Positions 10,419 to 17,739 of a DNA stretch of 64,000 nucleotides are shown here, piece after piece; the stretch's first letter is position 1, and every line of letters starts with the position of its first letter. Where the stretch lies: the NCBI GenBank assembly GCA_947478865.1, contig CANJXF010000002.1:81344-145343 (forward strand). Reading direction: 5' to 3'. Below the pieces are notes generated by a model. The model saw only the letters and a program-made list of their open reading frames with translations, was not told the origin of the DNA and did not search any database. Both the position numbers and the translations under genes were made by a program. This stretch comes from Verrucomicrobiales bacterium (GTDB lineage Bacteria > Verrucomicrobiota > Verrucomicrobiia > Limisphaerales > CANJXF01).

Positions 10419-11000
10419 TCATCCGCTTTTCCACCAAAGCAAAAGCAAAGCAGCGACGCCGAGTAAACTCAATCGCCAGACGCTCGGCTCTGGAATTGGC
10501 CGCAAGCTGAAGGATTGAAGGCCAATTAATGGGCTCGGCAAAGTCGGTGGCACTCCGTCAGGATCGCCTCCCCGAATGTAAAGGAGCAGTGATTCTCCAT
10601 ATCCGCCTGCCCCAAGTGCCGCGACTTCTTCCCAGGTTGCTCCCAGCCGCGTGTCCCATGCACGCACTTGCACCCACGCAAACTGACCGCTGCCAACCTG
10701 ATTGACAGCCATTGACCTGGTCGACGTAAAATATCCGGCAGAGAGGCCTGTGCCTAGAGTGGCAAATACTCGTTGCCCTGAAAAGAAGTCGAGCGTAGGA
10801 ACAAGTGAGTTATTGTTGGCCCCTCCCCATAATTCTGCCGCATAAACTGCTCCAGACAAAAGATTACTCTCTGCATCCAATACAGGCGCGTTTGGATTGT
10901 TAGAGAAGCTAAAATTCTGGAGCAAAAATGTTGATTGCGCCATCGAATTGAAAGTCCAAATACTGATAACGCAGCTTATAACGAAAACGCTTAATTTCAT
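10419..11000 (-). CDS. PEP-CTERM sorting domain protein (second tandem copy)
   Basis: Secreted protein of about 193 residues: signal peptide (residues 1-20, ending near SMAQS), a beta-rich body of unknown function, and a C-terminal sorting signal made of PIPEPSVW, a hydrophobic helix and a short basic end. The body is clearly related along its whole length to the protein encoded immediately upstream (shared LWGGA, LDF..GQRVF, GTGLSAGYFTS, VQVRAW, GYGESLLL and LIGL.SFSLRP blocks). The ATG at 11000 follows GGAG by 5 bases and overlaps the previous gene's stop as ATGA, indicating translational coupling. No function can be given. Confidence 0.82.
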   Translation of the reverse strand: MKLSVFVISCVISIWTFNSMAQSTFLLQNFSFSNNPNAPVLDAESNLLSGAVYAAELWGGANNNSLVPTLDFFSGQRVFATLGTGLSAGYFTSTRSMAVNQVGSGQFAWVQVRAWDTRLGATWEEVAALGAGGYGESLLLYIRGGDPDGVPPTLPSPLIGLQSFSLRPIPEPSVWRLSLLGVAALLLLWWKSG

Positions 11001-11581
11001 CCGGCTCCTTTCCGGCGGAACCAGAGCAACGCGCCGAGGCCAACCAAACTCAATTGCCAAACCGCCGGTTCGGGAACCGGTCGCAAGCTGAAGGATTCAA
11101 GGCCGATTAATGGGTTCGGAGACGTAGGAGGCGCCCCATTCGGATTACCTCCGGAGATATGCAGAAGCAACGATTCTCCATAACCACCAATGCCCAAAGC
11201 GGAAACTTGTTCATAAGTCGATCCAAAACTGGTGTTCCAAGCGCGGACTTGCAGCCAAGCTAACTGACCGCTGGGAACTTCATAGACGGTCATCGGATTT
11301 ATCGATGTGAAATAACCCGCAGAGAGGCCTGTTCCGAAAGCCAGAAAGACTCGTTGACCAGTATTAAAATCGAGAGTCGGAGAAAGTGAATTACTGGCAG
11401 CTCCACCCCACAGTTCTACCGCATAACCAACGCCTGCTAAACGATTGCCTTCAGCATCAAGGACCGGAGCGTCGATACCAGAAAATGAGTTATAGTTTTC
11501 CAATCGAAACGTAGACTGTGAGATGGCGTCGGAAGCAAAAAAACCGATAGCAAAAGCTAAAATAATTGAGTTTGTTTTCAT
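10997..11581 (-). CDS. PEP-CTERM sorting domain protein (first tandem copy)
   Basis: A 194-residue secreted protein: signal peptide (about residues 1-21), beta-rich body, and PVPEPAVW plus a hydrophobic helix and RRKGAG tail. It is the tandem paralogue of the next gene. PEP-CTERM proteins are processed by an exosortase and anchored or released at the cell surface; no exosortase gene is in the window. Its mature start (STFRLENYNSF then APVLDAEGNRLAG) resembles that of the sialidase-like protein 10 bases upstream, so the three genes probably form one operon. Confidence 0.82.
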   Translation of the reverse strand: MKTNSIILAFAIGFFASDAISQSTFRLENYNSFSGIDAPVLDAEGNRLAGVGYAVELWGGAASNSLSPTLDFNTGQRVFLAFGTGLSAGYFTSINPMTVYEVPSGQLAWLQVRAWNTSFGSTYEQVSALGIGGYGESLLLHISGGNPNGAPPTSPNPLIGLESFSLRPVPEPAVWQLSLVGLGALLWFRRKGAG

Positions 11582-11591
11582 AAAAATGATC

Positions 11592-13724
11592 TTATGGCCA
11601 ACTTAAACGAAGAAAACGAATGTCACTTTGTTTTCGAGGATAAAGCGTGCTGGCTGATTGGAGGCGGTAATCCGTCCACGAAACGTAAACCGAACCCTCG
11701 CTCGCCCAAGCTCCATTATATTCACCTACGTGTCCCTTGTATGCGTCATCGGTGACAAGTGGATCACCTATACCGTTTAGCAAAGGCCAATCCGGATACC
11801 ACCAATTCAAATTCACGTTGCCCGGAGGATAAACAGGGTCGTAAAAACCAACGTTTGTATTTTGTAAAAAAGCTCCGGAAAAGACAGGTGGAAAATTTTT
11901 CGTCGTAATTTTGAACTCGCTGTCAAAACTAACAGTTCCGTTTGTGGAAATCGATCCGAACCGCCCATACAAATCCATTAAAAAATTATTCGTGTCATTT
12001 CTGCGATCATACCACGCCATGAACAATTGGGTTCCACCTGGCTTAACCGCCAGCACGGGCATCCACTGATCATTAGTCGTCGAATCTGAGTTGATGCGAA
12101 GTGGTGCAGTCCAATTTGTCCCACCATTCGTGGAGCAAACAAAGAAAACATCTGCCATATCACTTGCATTCGTTCCGCGGTCAGCATATGCCACATATAA
12201 GTGATTTGTTTTCTCTGGATTTGCGGCGGGTACCGGAAATGGAAGCACGTTGAACGTGTCATTTGTCGCAGCATTGTTGCTACGTCGCAGCCGCAGATTA
12301 CCGTTGTTCGAGTCAGTTGAAACGAGTTGGCAAACCGTCGCAACGCTTCCCAGAGTGGTTCCACGATCGCGCACTTCGCGCATTTTAATCCAGTTTGTTG
12401 AATTACCGCCGGTGGTGGTGCGCTCCTCCCAAAAGCTATAAGTGACATGGTTAGTGCCCATCATTGGAATCAGCGATTGAATACCGACTACATTGTCAGC
12501 GCCAAATTGACGAATGACGACCGGAGAAGACCAATTTGTGCCGTAATTTGTGGACGTAGTGAGCCAAAGCGCGTTTGTTGTTCCCACATTCCCTTTGCAT
12601 CCGAGATAAAGATCGTGTTGTCCAGTTCCAAAAGCATTGTCCACTGCGATCCAAGGCTTATCCGATTGTTCAATTTCGTCTCGAACAATTACAGGACTTT
12701 CAAAACTGACGCCGTTGTTTGTTGATTTCCAGAGCGGGATTCCTTTGTACCCTTGATTGCGCGGAGAGGTGCCTGCCAGATAAACGATTCCCACTGATGA
12801 ATCGATTGCGAGAACCGGATCGCCCGCATCGCCATCATCGTCGGTAGGGTTTCCAGCCCGACTTAACGGTGGAACACCCATGTCTTCAAAAGTCGCTCCA
12901 TTATCCTGTGAAACGGCATACGCCACGAAACGCGGAGTTCTGTTGGTCAGAACGTCTGACTGTCCCAGCGAATAGACGCCTAGATTCGAATCCACCCACG
13001 CGACAATGACATTCGTGCCGAGCACGGCGCAGGTGGTTTCAAACTGGCTGTTCTGCTCGTTTTCGCAGTCATTGCGACGATCGTTCACCAATACATTCTC
13101 CATCTGTGCATCGGTGAAGAGCGCGTTGACGCTGTGGCTGTTGGTGGGCGAAGTCTTCGTGACGAGCAATTCATAGGCGTCCGTCAGGCCATCGGCGTCC
13201 GTGTCATTCGTCGTTCCCAGAACATAAAATGCCTGACGGCACGCGCCGTTGGTGATGGCAACGGACTGGCTGTTCGTGCCTCGCGCCATCCACTGCCAAT
13301 CGCAATCTTTGACGGAATCTCCGTGCAAAAGAAACGTGCGGTAAAGATCATACGGCGCTGCATCAGGCGCATGCAGCAGAAGCGTCACGATCCCGTTCGT
13401 GGCACCGGTCAGTTCGACCCAAAGATCGTTTGTGGAATAATTGTAAGCCGTGGCTCCGCTCGAATTATCAGAGGCACCCCCGCCGTCCTCGGGCGAGGGC
13501 GGGCCGCTTTCCTCGCGCAACTGCACGTAGTTTACCGAAGTATCGTCGTAAGCAAAAAAACCGCCGCCCAGATCGTAAACCGGCACGTCAAAGGGCAGAA
13601 ACGGGAGCGGCGGAAAGTCGGTGTTCTGCAAGGAAAAAAAAGTGTTCCCCAGCGCGCGCGCGCCGCCTGCCCAAGAGAAAAACAGGATCAAACCCAAACA
13701 GAGGAGAAAGTTTACCTTTTTCAT
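11592..13724 (-). CDS. secreted BNR/sialidase-like beta-propeller protein
   Basis: A 710-residue protein with a signal peptide (residues 1-25). After a short N-terminal module comes a Ca-binding thrombospondin type 3-like motif (DTDADGLTDAYELL), then a long repetitive region with several BNR/Asp-box-like motifs of the kind S.D.G.TF or S.N.GTNW (for example SQDNGATFEDM, STNNGVSFESP, STNYGTNWSSP, STNGGTNWTAP), the mark of six-bladed sialidase-like propellers. The protein is rich in Asn, Thr and Ser. Whether it is an active exo-sialidase is not shown; the catalytic residues cannot be assigned by eye. It lies first in a likely operon with two PEP-CTERM proteins, but itself ends without a PEP-CTERM signal. 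Confidence 0.75.
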   Translation of the reverse strand: MKKVNFLLCLGLILFFSWAGGARALGNTFFSLQNTDFPPLPFLPFDVPVYDLGGGFFAYDDTSVNYVQLREESGPPSPEDGGGASDNSSGATAYNYSTNDLWVELTGATNGIVTLLLHAPDAAPYDLYRTFLLHGDSVKDCDWQWMARGTNSQSVAITNGACRQAFYVLGTTNDTDADGLTDAYELLVTKTSPTNSHSVNALFTDAQMENVLVNDRRNDCENEQNSQFETTCAVLGTNVIVAWVDSNLGVYSLGQSDVLTNRTPRFVAYAVSQDNGATFEDMGVPPLSRAGNPTDDDGDAGDPVLAIDSSVGIVYLAGTSPRNQGYKGIPLWKSTNNGVSFESPVIVRDEIEQSDKPWIAVDNAFGTGQHDLYLGCKGNVGTTNALWLTTSTNYGTNWSSPVVIRQFGADNVVGIQSLIPMMGTNHVTYSFWEERTTTGGNSTNWIKMREVRDRGTTLGSVATVCQLVSTDSNNGNLRLRRSNNAATNDTFNVLPFPVPAANPEKTNHLYVAYADRGTNASDMADVFFVCSTNGGTNWTAPLRINSDSTTNDQWMPVLAVKPGGTQLFMAWYDRRNDTNNFLMDLYGRFGSISTNGTVSFDSEFKITTKNFPPVFSGAFLQNTNVGFYDPVYPPGNVNLNWWYPDWPLLNGIGDPLVTDDAYKGHVGEYNGAWASEGSVYVSWTDYRLQSASTLYPRKQSDIRFLRLSWP

Positions 13725-13834
13725 AACACAAAACCCTTGGCCAAGAAGAACAACCCGACAATGACAATCTGGGTGAATAAGTCAAGAGAACAAAAAAGCT
13801 CAAATTCCGCTATAAAGAGACGAACCCGTTGGCT

Positions 13835-14779
13835 TCATTCGTGATGCAGCCACTTGAGAACATTCGCGAAGTCCGCAGGATAAGGCGCGGTGAAACTTTG
13901 CTTCAAGCCAGTGCTCGGATGGAGGAAGGCCAGGTATTGCGCGTGCAACATTTGTCGCGGAGCAGCGACTCCAGTCTCCTTTTCGAAGCGCTGGTTTTGA
14001 CGCGGGCCGTAAACCAAATCTCCGACAATCGGAAAACCGAGGTGCTGGAAATGGACGCGGATCTGGTGCGTCCGCCCCGTGTGCAACAGAGCTTCCACGA
14101 GCGAGGCGCGTGCAAATGTCTCCAGAACACGAAAGCCGGTGCGCGCCTGGCGCCCCTTCCCTTCCGTGACGGTCATGCGTTTGCGCTGCGTGGGATGCCG
14201 CGCAATCGCACCGAGAATCTCCCCGCTTTTCGCGGGAAGGTGACCAATGACAATCGCGTGATAGATCTTTTCGACGCTGCGTCCGGCGAATTGTTCCGCA
14301 AGTGATTGATGCGCGGCATCGGTTTTCGCCACGACCAGACAGCCGCTGGTATCTTTATCCAACCGATGGACGATGCCGGGTCGCGCGACGCCGCCGATCC
14401 CGCTCAGCGCTCCGGCGCAATGATGCAAGAGCGCGTTGACCAAGGTGTGTTCCTCGTTGCCCGCCGCCGGATGCACCACGAGCCCCGCCGGTTTGTTGAG
14501 CACGAGCAAATCTTTGTCTTCAAAAAGAATATCGAGCGGGATCTCCTCGGGCTTGGCTTCGGCAGGTTTCGCTTCGGGCCAGTGGACGGAAATTGTTTCA
14601 CCCGCGTGCGGGTGGTGCGTCGGTTTCACCTTCGCGCCGTTGACGAGAATATTTCCCTCCTCGATCAAGCGTTGAATCGTTCCACGCGAGACCTCGGGAA
14701 ACTGGGTGCGCAAAAAGGCATCAAGCCGTTGCGTGGGAAGCGAGTGTTCGACGGCAACGGTTTGATTTGTGGCTTCCAT
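13835..14779 (-). CDS. rluD: RluD-family 23S rRNA pseudouridine synthase
   Basis: Isomerises uridines in rRNA. Seen: an N-terminal S4 RNA-binding domain (about residues 15-75, QRLDAFLRTQFPEVSRGTIQ), then the pseudouridine synthase core with VVHPAAGNEEHTLVN and the catalytic-Asp motif HRLDKDTSG, and the family's RTHQIRVH and LHA..L elements. Length 314 is normal for RluD/RluC. It lies 33 bases after lspA on the same strand, an arrangement common in bacteria. Confidence 0.92.
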   Translation of the reverse strand: MEATNQTVAVEHSLPTQRLDAFLRTQFPEVSRGTIQRLIEEGNILVNGAKVKPTHHPHAGETISVHWPEAKPAEAKPEEIPLDILFEDKDLLVLNKPAGLVVHPAAGNEEHTLVNALLHHCAGALSGIGGVARPGIVHRLDKDTSGCLVVAKTDAAHQSLAEQFAGRSVEKIYHAIVIGHLPAKSGEILGAIARHPTQRKRMTVTEGKGRQARTGFRVLETFARASLVEALLHTGRTHQIRVHFQHLGFPIVGDLVYGPRQNQRFEKETGVAAPRQMLHAQYLAFLHPSTGLKQSFTAPYPADFANVLKWLHHE

Positions 14780-14812
14780 GTAAAGGTTGAATCCGTGGAG
14801 GAAAATTGAAAA

Positions 14813-15322
14813 CTAGGTTCTAACCTCGGTGGTCGAAGCGCTCTCATTTCGCCACGACAAAATAAAGAGCAAACCGACTCCGACGCAGATCGCGCTGTCG
14901 GCAACGTTGAACGCCGGAAAACCAATCTCGGTATCACCGCGGCGTTCGATGTAGAAGCGCAGGAAGTCGATCACGTGATGGCGCGTGGGAAGAATGCGGT
15001 CGAATAAATTGCCAAGAATTCCACCGAAGATCAGGCCAAGCGAAATCTGGCCAAGGAGCGTTTTCGTATCGAAATGGTTGCGCCAAAAAAACAAGCCGGC
15101 CAATGCGATGGAGGAAACGATGGCAAGCACGGTGTTTTGATCGTGAAACAAGCTCCAGGCCGCGCCGGTGTTGACCCAATGGACCAGCTTGAAAAAGCCG
15201 GGGACAATGATCCGCTCCTCGCTGTGGTTGAGCAGTTTCAGCACGGCCAGCTTGGTGAGTTGGTCCGAGGCAAAGATAATTGCCGCGAGCAACGCCATTC
15301 GTCGGTTGGCAGTCGATGTCAT
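14813..15322 (-). CDS. lspA: lipoprotein signal peptidase (signal peptidase II)
   Basis: Aspartic protease of the inner membrane that cleaves prolipoproteins before the lipidated Cys. Four transmembrane helices; the family motifs NTGAAWSLF, GGILGNLFDR and FNVADSAICVG are all present, giving both catalytic Asp residues. Length 169 is normal. The start overlaps the stop of the RDD protein gene by 4 bases (ATGA), so the two are likely co-translated. Confidence 0.95.
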   Translation of the reverse strand: MTSTANRRMALLAAIIFASDQLTKLAVLKLLNHSEERIIVPGFFKLVHWVNTGAAWSLFHDQNTVLAIVSSIALAGLFFWRNHFDTKTLLGQISLGLIFGGILGNLFDRILPTRHHVIDFLRFYIERRGDTEIGFPAFNVADSAICVGVGLLFILSWRNESASTTEVRT

Positions 15323-15939
15323 CGTTTGTAAATCACGCGCGTGCCAACAATCAAGTCGTGCAAGCCGCGTTTGTCTTCGCGGAAGGCGACCATCAGGTAG
15401 CCGATGCAGAAAATGATTCCACTGAGGAAAGATGCGAGCATTCGCAGAAATGCCTTCAGGAATCCGATTTTTGAGCCGTCGAGATTAACGATCTTTGCGC
15501 CAATCACCATCTTGCCGAGCGTTGCGCCAAAATAACCGTTCAACCCCACGTAATAGACCGTGCTGAGAATTGTGTCGTAAAGGAAGCGCATCCCAAAAAG
15601 TTGGGAGAGATCAAAAGTAGTCGCGTTGACTCGCACCGGAATACCAAAAATCAAATACGAGAGCATGATCAGCGCAACCTGGTCCAGAACATAGGCCCCC
15701 AAACGCGGCCAGAATCCCACCGTTTCCATTTCATCTGAACCGACGGCTGCCTTGACCTCGCCAATATCCGGTTGCAACTCCTGGTATTGGATTGCGGCGA
15801 TCCAAGTCCCCATGTCGCTGCGCCAGACTTGAGTTTGACGCCCGACTCTTCCGTCGCGGACCCAGGTTTTCAGCTCGTCGAGCGTCACCGGACCATACTC
15901 GCGTCCGTCGCCGCCGATAATCTTATAATTCGTTTCCAT
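15319..15939 (-). CDS. GYF_2-RDD family membrane protein
   Basis: About 206 residues. The N-terminal 60 residues resemble the GYF_2 domain (YKIIGGDGREYGPVTLDELKTWVRDGRV ... WIAA), a fold found at the start of many PVC and Bacteroidetes membrane proteins. The rest is an RDD domain with three helices and the characteristic Arg and Asp residues (WPRLGAYVLDQV, GATLGKMVIGAKIV, DKRGLHDLIVGTRV). RDD proteins have no settled function; some act in ion exchange. Chosen start is ATG at 15939, the first that begins directly with the GYF_2 domain. Confidence 0.82.
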   Translation of the reverse strand: METNYKIIGGDGREYGPVTLDELKTWVRDGRVGRQTQVWRSDMGTWIAAIQYQELQPDIGEVKAAVGSDEMETVGFWPRLGAYVLDQVALIMLSYLIFGIPVRVNATTFDLSQLFGMRFLYDTILSTVYYVGLNGYFGATLGKMVIGAKIVNLDGSKIGFLKAFLRMLASFLSGIIFCIGYLMVAFREDKRGLHDLIVGTRVIYKR

Positions 15940-16093
15940 GACAATGTGCGCTGGTGTAATCCGGAACGGGGCAAAACACAATTGAATTGTCAAAACTCGC
16001 CTTTAGATTCACCGGACAGAAGTTGCGCGGCGGCGGCCAACATCCGCATCGGTTAAATTCCTTATTCGGGTGCAAAGCACGAATATATTTTGT

Positions 16094-16366
16094 GTGAATC
16101 CATCAATTTCTCCTACCGCTCAATCTGTGCGCGGGTTTTTAATCGTCTATGTTCTGTCTTTAATCAAGTTGCGCTCGAAGCCGAGGGCTGGTCTCGCTGG
16201 TCGTTTCGGCGCGCTGACGCTGTGTGCCAATGGCGCTGATCTTGACCTTGCCAAATTGCCGCCCGCGGCCTCGCAGAAAATAGATTTCGTCAAAGATTTC
16301 CAGCCGATCTTCAGCCAGAGCTGCCTCGGTTGCCCAGGGAGCCCAAACCCACTCCGCATCCCTTGA
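16094..16366 (+). pseudogene. truncated relic of a planctomycete-type cytochrome (PSCyt1) protein
   Basis: A GTG-started frame gives a signal-like hydrophobic stretch followed by LAKLPPAASQKIDFVKDFQPIF and then SCLGC, which is how PSCyt1 cytochrome domains begin in Verrucomicrobia. The expected haem motif CxxCH reads CLGCP, because CCA stands where CAC would be needed, and a stop follows 11 codons later. Full-length proteins of this type run to hundreds of residues. I infer an inactive remnant. The DUF1501-like fragment just downstream supports this, since the two families are commonly encoded as neighbours. Confidence 0.6.
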
Positions 16367-16417
16367 AAAAGTAACGGCGCGCAATCAGTCTCCTGACTTC
16401 CTGGAGCGATGTGACCG

Positions 16418-16570
16418 GTGGCGTCAAAGGACAAGCGGCCCCTGACCGACAAACCCAGCGCAGCCCTGATCAAAGAGTTGAAACAGCGCAGGTTGCTGGA
16501 AGACAAGCTCGTTATCTGGGGCGGAGAATTCGGTCGCACTCCAAATTCCAGGGTCGCGAATTCCGGCTAA
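16418..16570 (+). pseudogene. fragment of a DUF1501 (sulfatase-like) protein gene
   Basis: The frame encodes [20 protein letters not shown] followed by [14 protein letters not shown] and a stop soon after. This is the hallmark GGEFGRTP region of DUF1501 proteins, which are usually over 400 residues; only about 45 codons remain. No start context is visible. It sits downstream of the PSCyt1 relic in the expected gene order, so one large internal deletion could have produced both fragments. Confidence 0.65.
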
Positions 16571-16609
16571 CTGACGTGGAAGGCGAACTGGTCCCGAAAC
16601 TCCTCGCGT

Positions 16610-16642
16610 AAAAAAAATCCACAAATACGAGATTTGTGGATT
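16610..16642 (-). terminator. intrinsic terminator of the hsp20 genes
   Basis: On the minus strand a perfect 11-bp stem (AATCCACAAAT / ATTTGTGGATT) with a 5-base loop is followed by a run of eight T. It lies just downstream of the last hsp20 stop at 16664. Confidence 0.88.
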
Positions 16643-16663
16643 CGCGATTCGGTGTAAAAAAAG

Positions 16664-17038
16664 TTAGTCAGCAACGCTAATTTTTCGTGGCTTCACCTGT
16701 TCTGTTTTAGGAAGGACCAGGGTGAGAACGCCCTGCTCCATTTTCGCCGAAATTTTTTTCGAATCAATCGCAGGATCAATCTCGAAAACCCGGCGATAAT
16801 CCGCCATCCGGCTCTCCCGATACATTGTTTCGGCTTTCAAAGCCTCCGGCTGCCGGTGGCCGATGATCGTGATCTCGTTTCCCTCTAGGGTTACTTCCAG
16901 TCCCTCCTTGTTCACTCCGGGCATTTCGGCCTCGAGAATGTAGCCATCCTTGTTTTCGTAAATGTCCACCTCCGGTGAAACGAAGTTTATACGACTGACG
17001 TTTCCCATCTGTTTTTCTTGCTGCGCAACAGCATTCAT
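16664..17038 (-). CDS. Hsp20/alpha-crystallin small heat-shock protein
   Basis: ATP-independent chaperone that holds unfolding proteins. The alpha-crystallin domain spans about residues 18-110 (PEVDIYENKDGYILEAEMPG, EGNEITIIGHR, and GVLTLVLPK). Two starts are possible: ATG at 17050 and ATG at 17038. The second is preferred because GGAGG ends 5 bases before it; the sequence ATGGAGGAAATTATG thus contains the ribosome binding site inside the longer version. It is shorter than the upstream Hsp20 at its N-terminus. The gap between the two hsp20 genes is only about 57 bases, so they are likely one transcript ending at the terminator below 16642. Confidence 0.9.
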   Translation of the reverse strand: MNAVAQQEKQMGNVSRINFVSPEVDIYENKDGYILEAEMPGVNKEGLEVTLEGNEITIIGHRQPEALKAETMYRESRMADYRRVFEIDPAIDSKKISAKMEQGVLTLVLPKTEQVKPRKISVAD

Positions 17039-17095
17039 AATTTCCTCCATGAAATCTCCCGCGACCAGGCGCGGTTTGATTTGTTGTGATTCAAT

Positions 17096-17551
17096 TTATT
17101 TTACACTGACCTCAATTTGTTTTGGCTTGGCTTCCTCCGCCTTGGGCAACGTGATGGTCAAAATTCCATCCCTGTAGCTTGCCGTGACCTTGTCCGAAGC
17201 CACTGCCGTTGGCAGAGCAACGCTTCGCTGGAATTGCCCCGAAAACCGTTCGGAGCGATGGGCTCGCGCTCCTTCCGCTTCGTGGAGCTTGCGCTCGCCC
17301 GAAACCAGCAAAGTCCCCTCGTGCAACGATACGTCGATATCTTCCTTCTTCATTCCCGGCAGTTCTGCTCTGACGAAGAAGTTGTCTTTGTCCTCGAAAA
17401 GATCGATCGCAGGAGCCCAGGTGTTGAACGCCTGGCTGGAACCTTCCATCGGCGATTCGAACAAACGATTCATCTCTTCGCGAAAGTTCAAGAGCTGCTC
17501 AAACGGATCGATTGTGGATAGAATTGGTCTCTGCCATCTGGTGATTGTCAT
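17096..17551 (-). CDS. Hsp20/alpha-crystallin small heat-shock protein
   Basis: A 151-residue small heat-shock protein. N-terminal arm (FEQLLNFREEMNRLFE) is typical of bacterial class A Hsp20; the alpha-crystallin domain follows at about residues 45-140 with LPGMKKEDIDVSL, GERK and DGILTITLPK motifs, and the chain ends in a short KPKQIEVSVK extension. First of two hsp20 genes in the same direction. The two proteins differ enough (different N-terminal arms) to be functionally distinct partners, as often found for tandem hsp20 genes. The start has AAAGGA just upstream. Confidence 0.93.
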   Translation of the reverse strand: MTITRWQRPILSTIDPFEQLLNFREEMNRLFESPMEGSSQAFNTWAPAIDLFEDKDNFFVRAELPGMKKEDIDVSLHEGTLLVSGERKLHEAEGARAHRSERFSGQFQRSVALPTAVASDKVTASYRDGILTITLPKAEEAKPKQIEVSVK

Positions 17552-17587
17552 AATAATCCTTTCAGTTCTAAGTTCATTTCCAGTTCA

Positions 17588-17620
17588 GCTTGAGACGTGC
17601 CAGAGACACGGCACTCAAGC
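17588..17620 (-). promoter_or_regulatory. stem-loop in the hsp20 leader
   Basis: An inverted repeat with an outer 6-bp arm (GCTTGA / TCAAGC) and an inner 5-bp arm (GTGCC / GGCAC), separated by a 3-base bulge and closed by an 8-base loop, lies 37 bases upstream of the first hsp20 start. It may be an mRNA leader structure or an operator; it does not match the CIRCE consensus. Function is a guess. Confidence 0.35.
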
Positions 17621-17739
17621 CAAATCAGATAAGCGCCAGACTTTCAAAGACTTAGAAAAAACCGGCTGGTAAACGTTTGACCTGCCTGGGAAAAAGTGTC
17701 ACAGCAATCCGGTTCGCACTGGAATTATTTGTCACAGTC

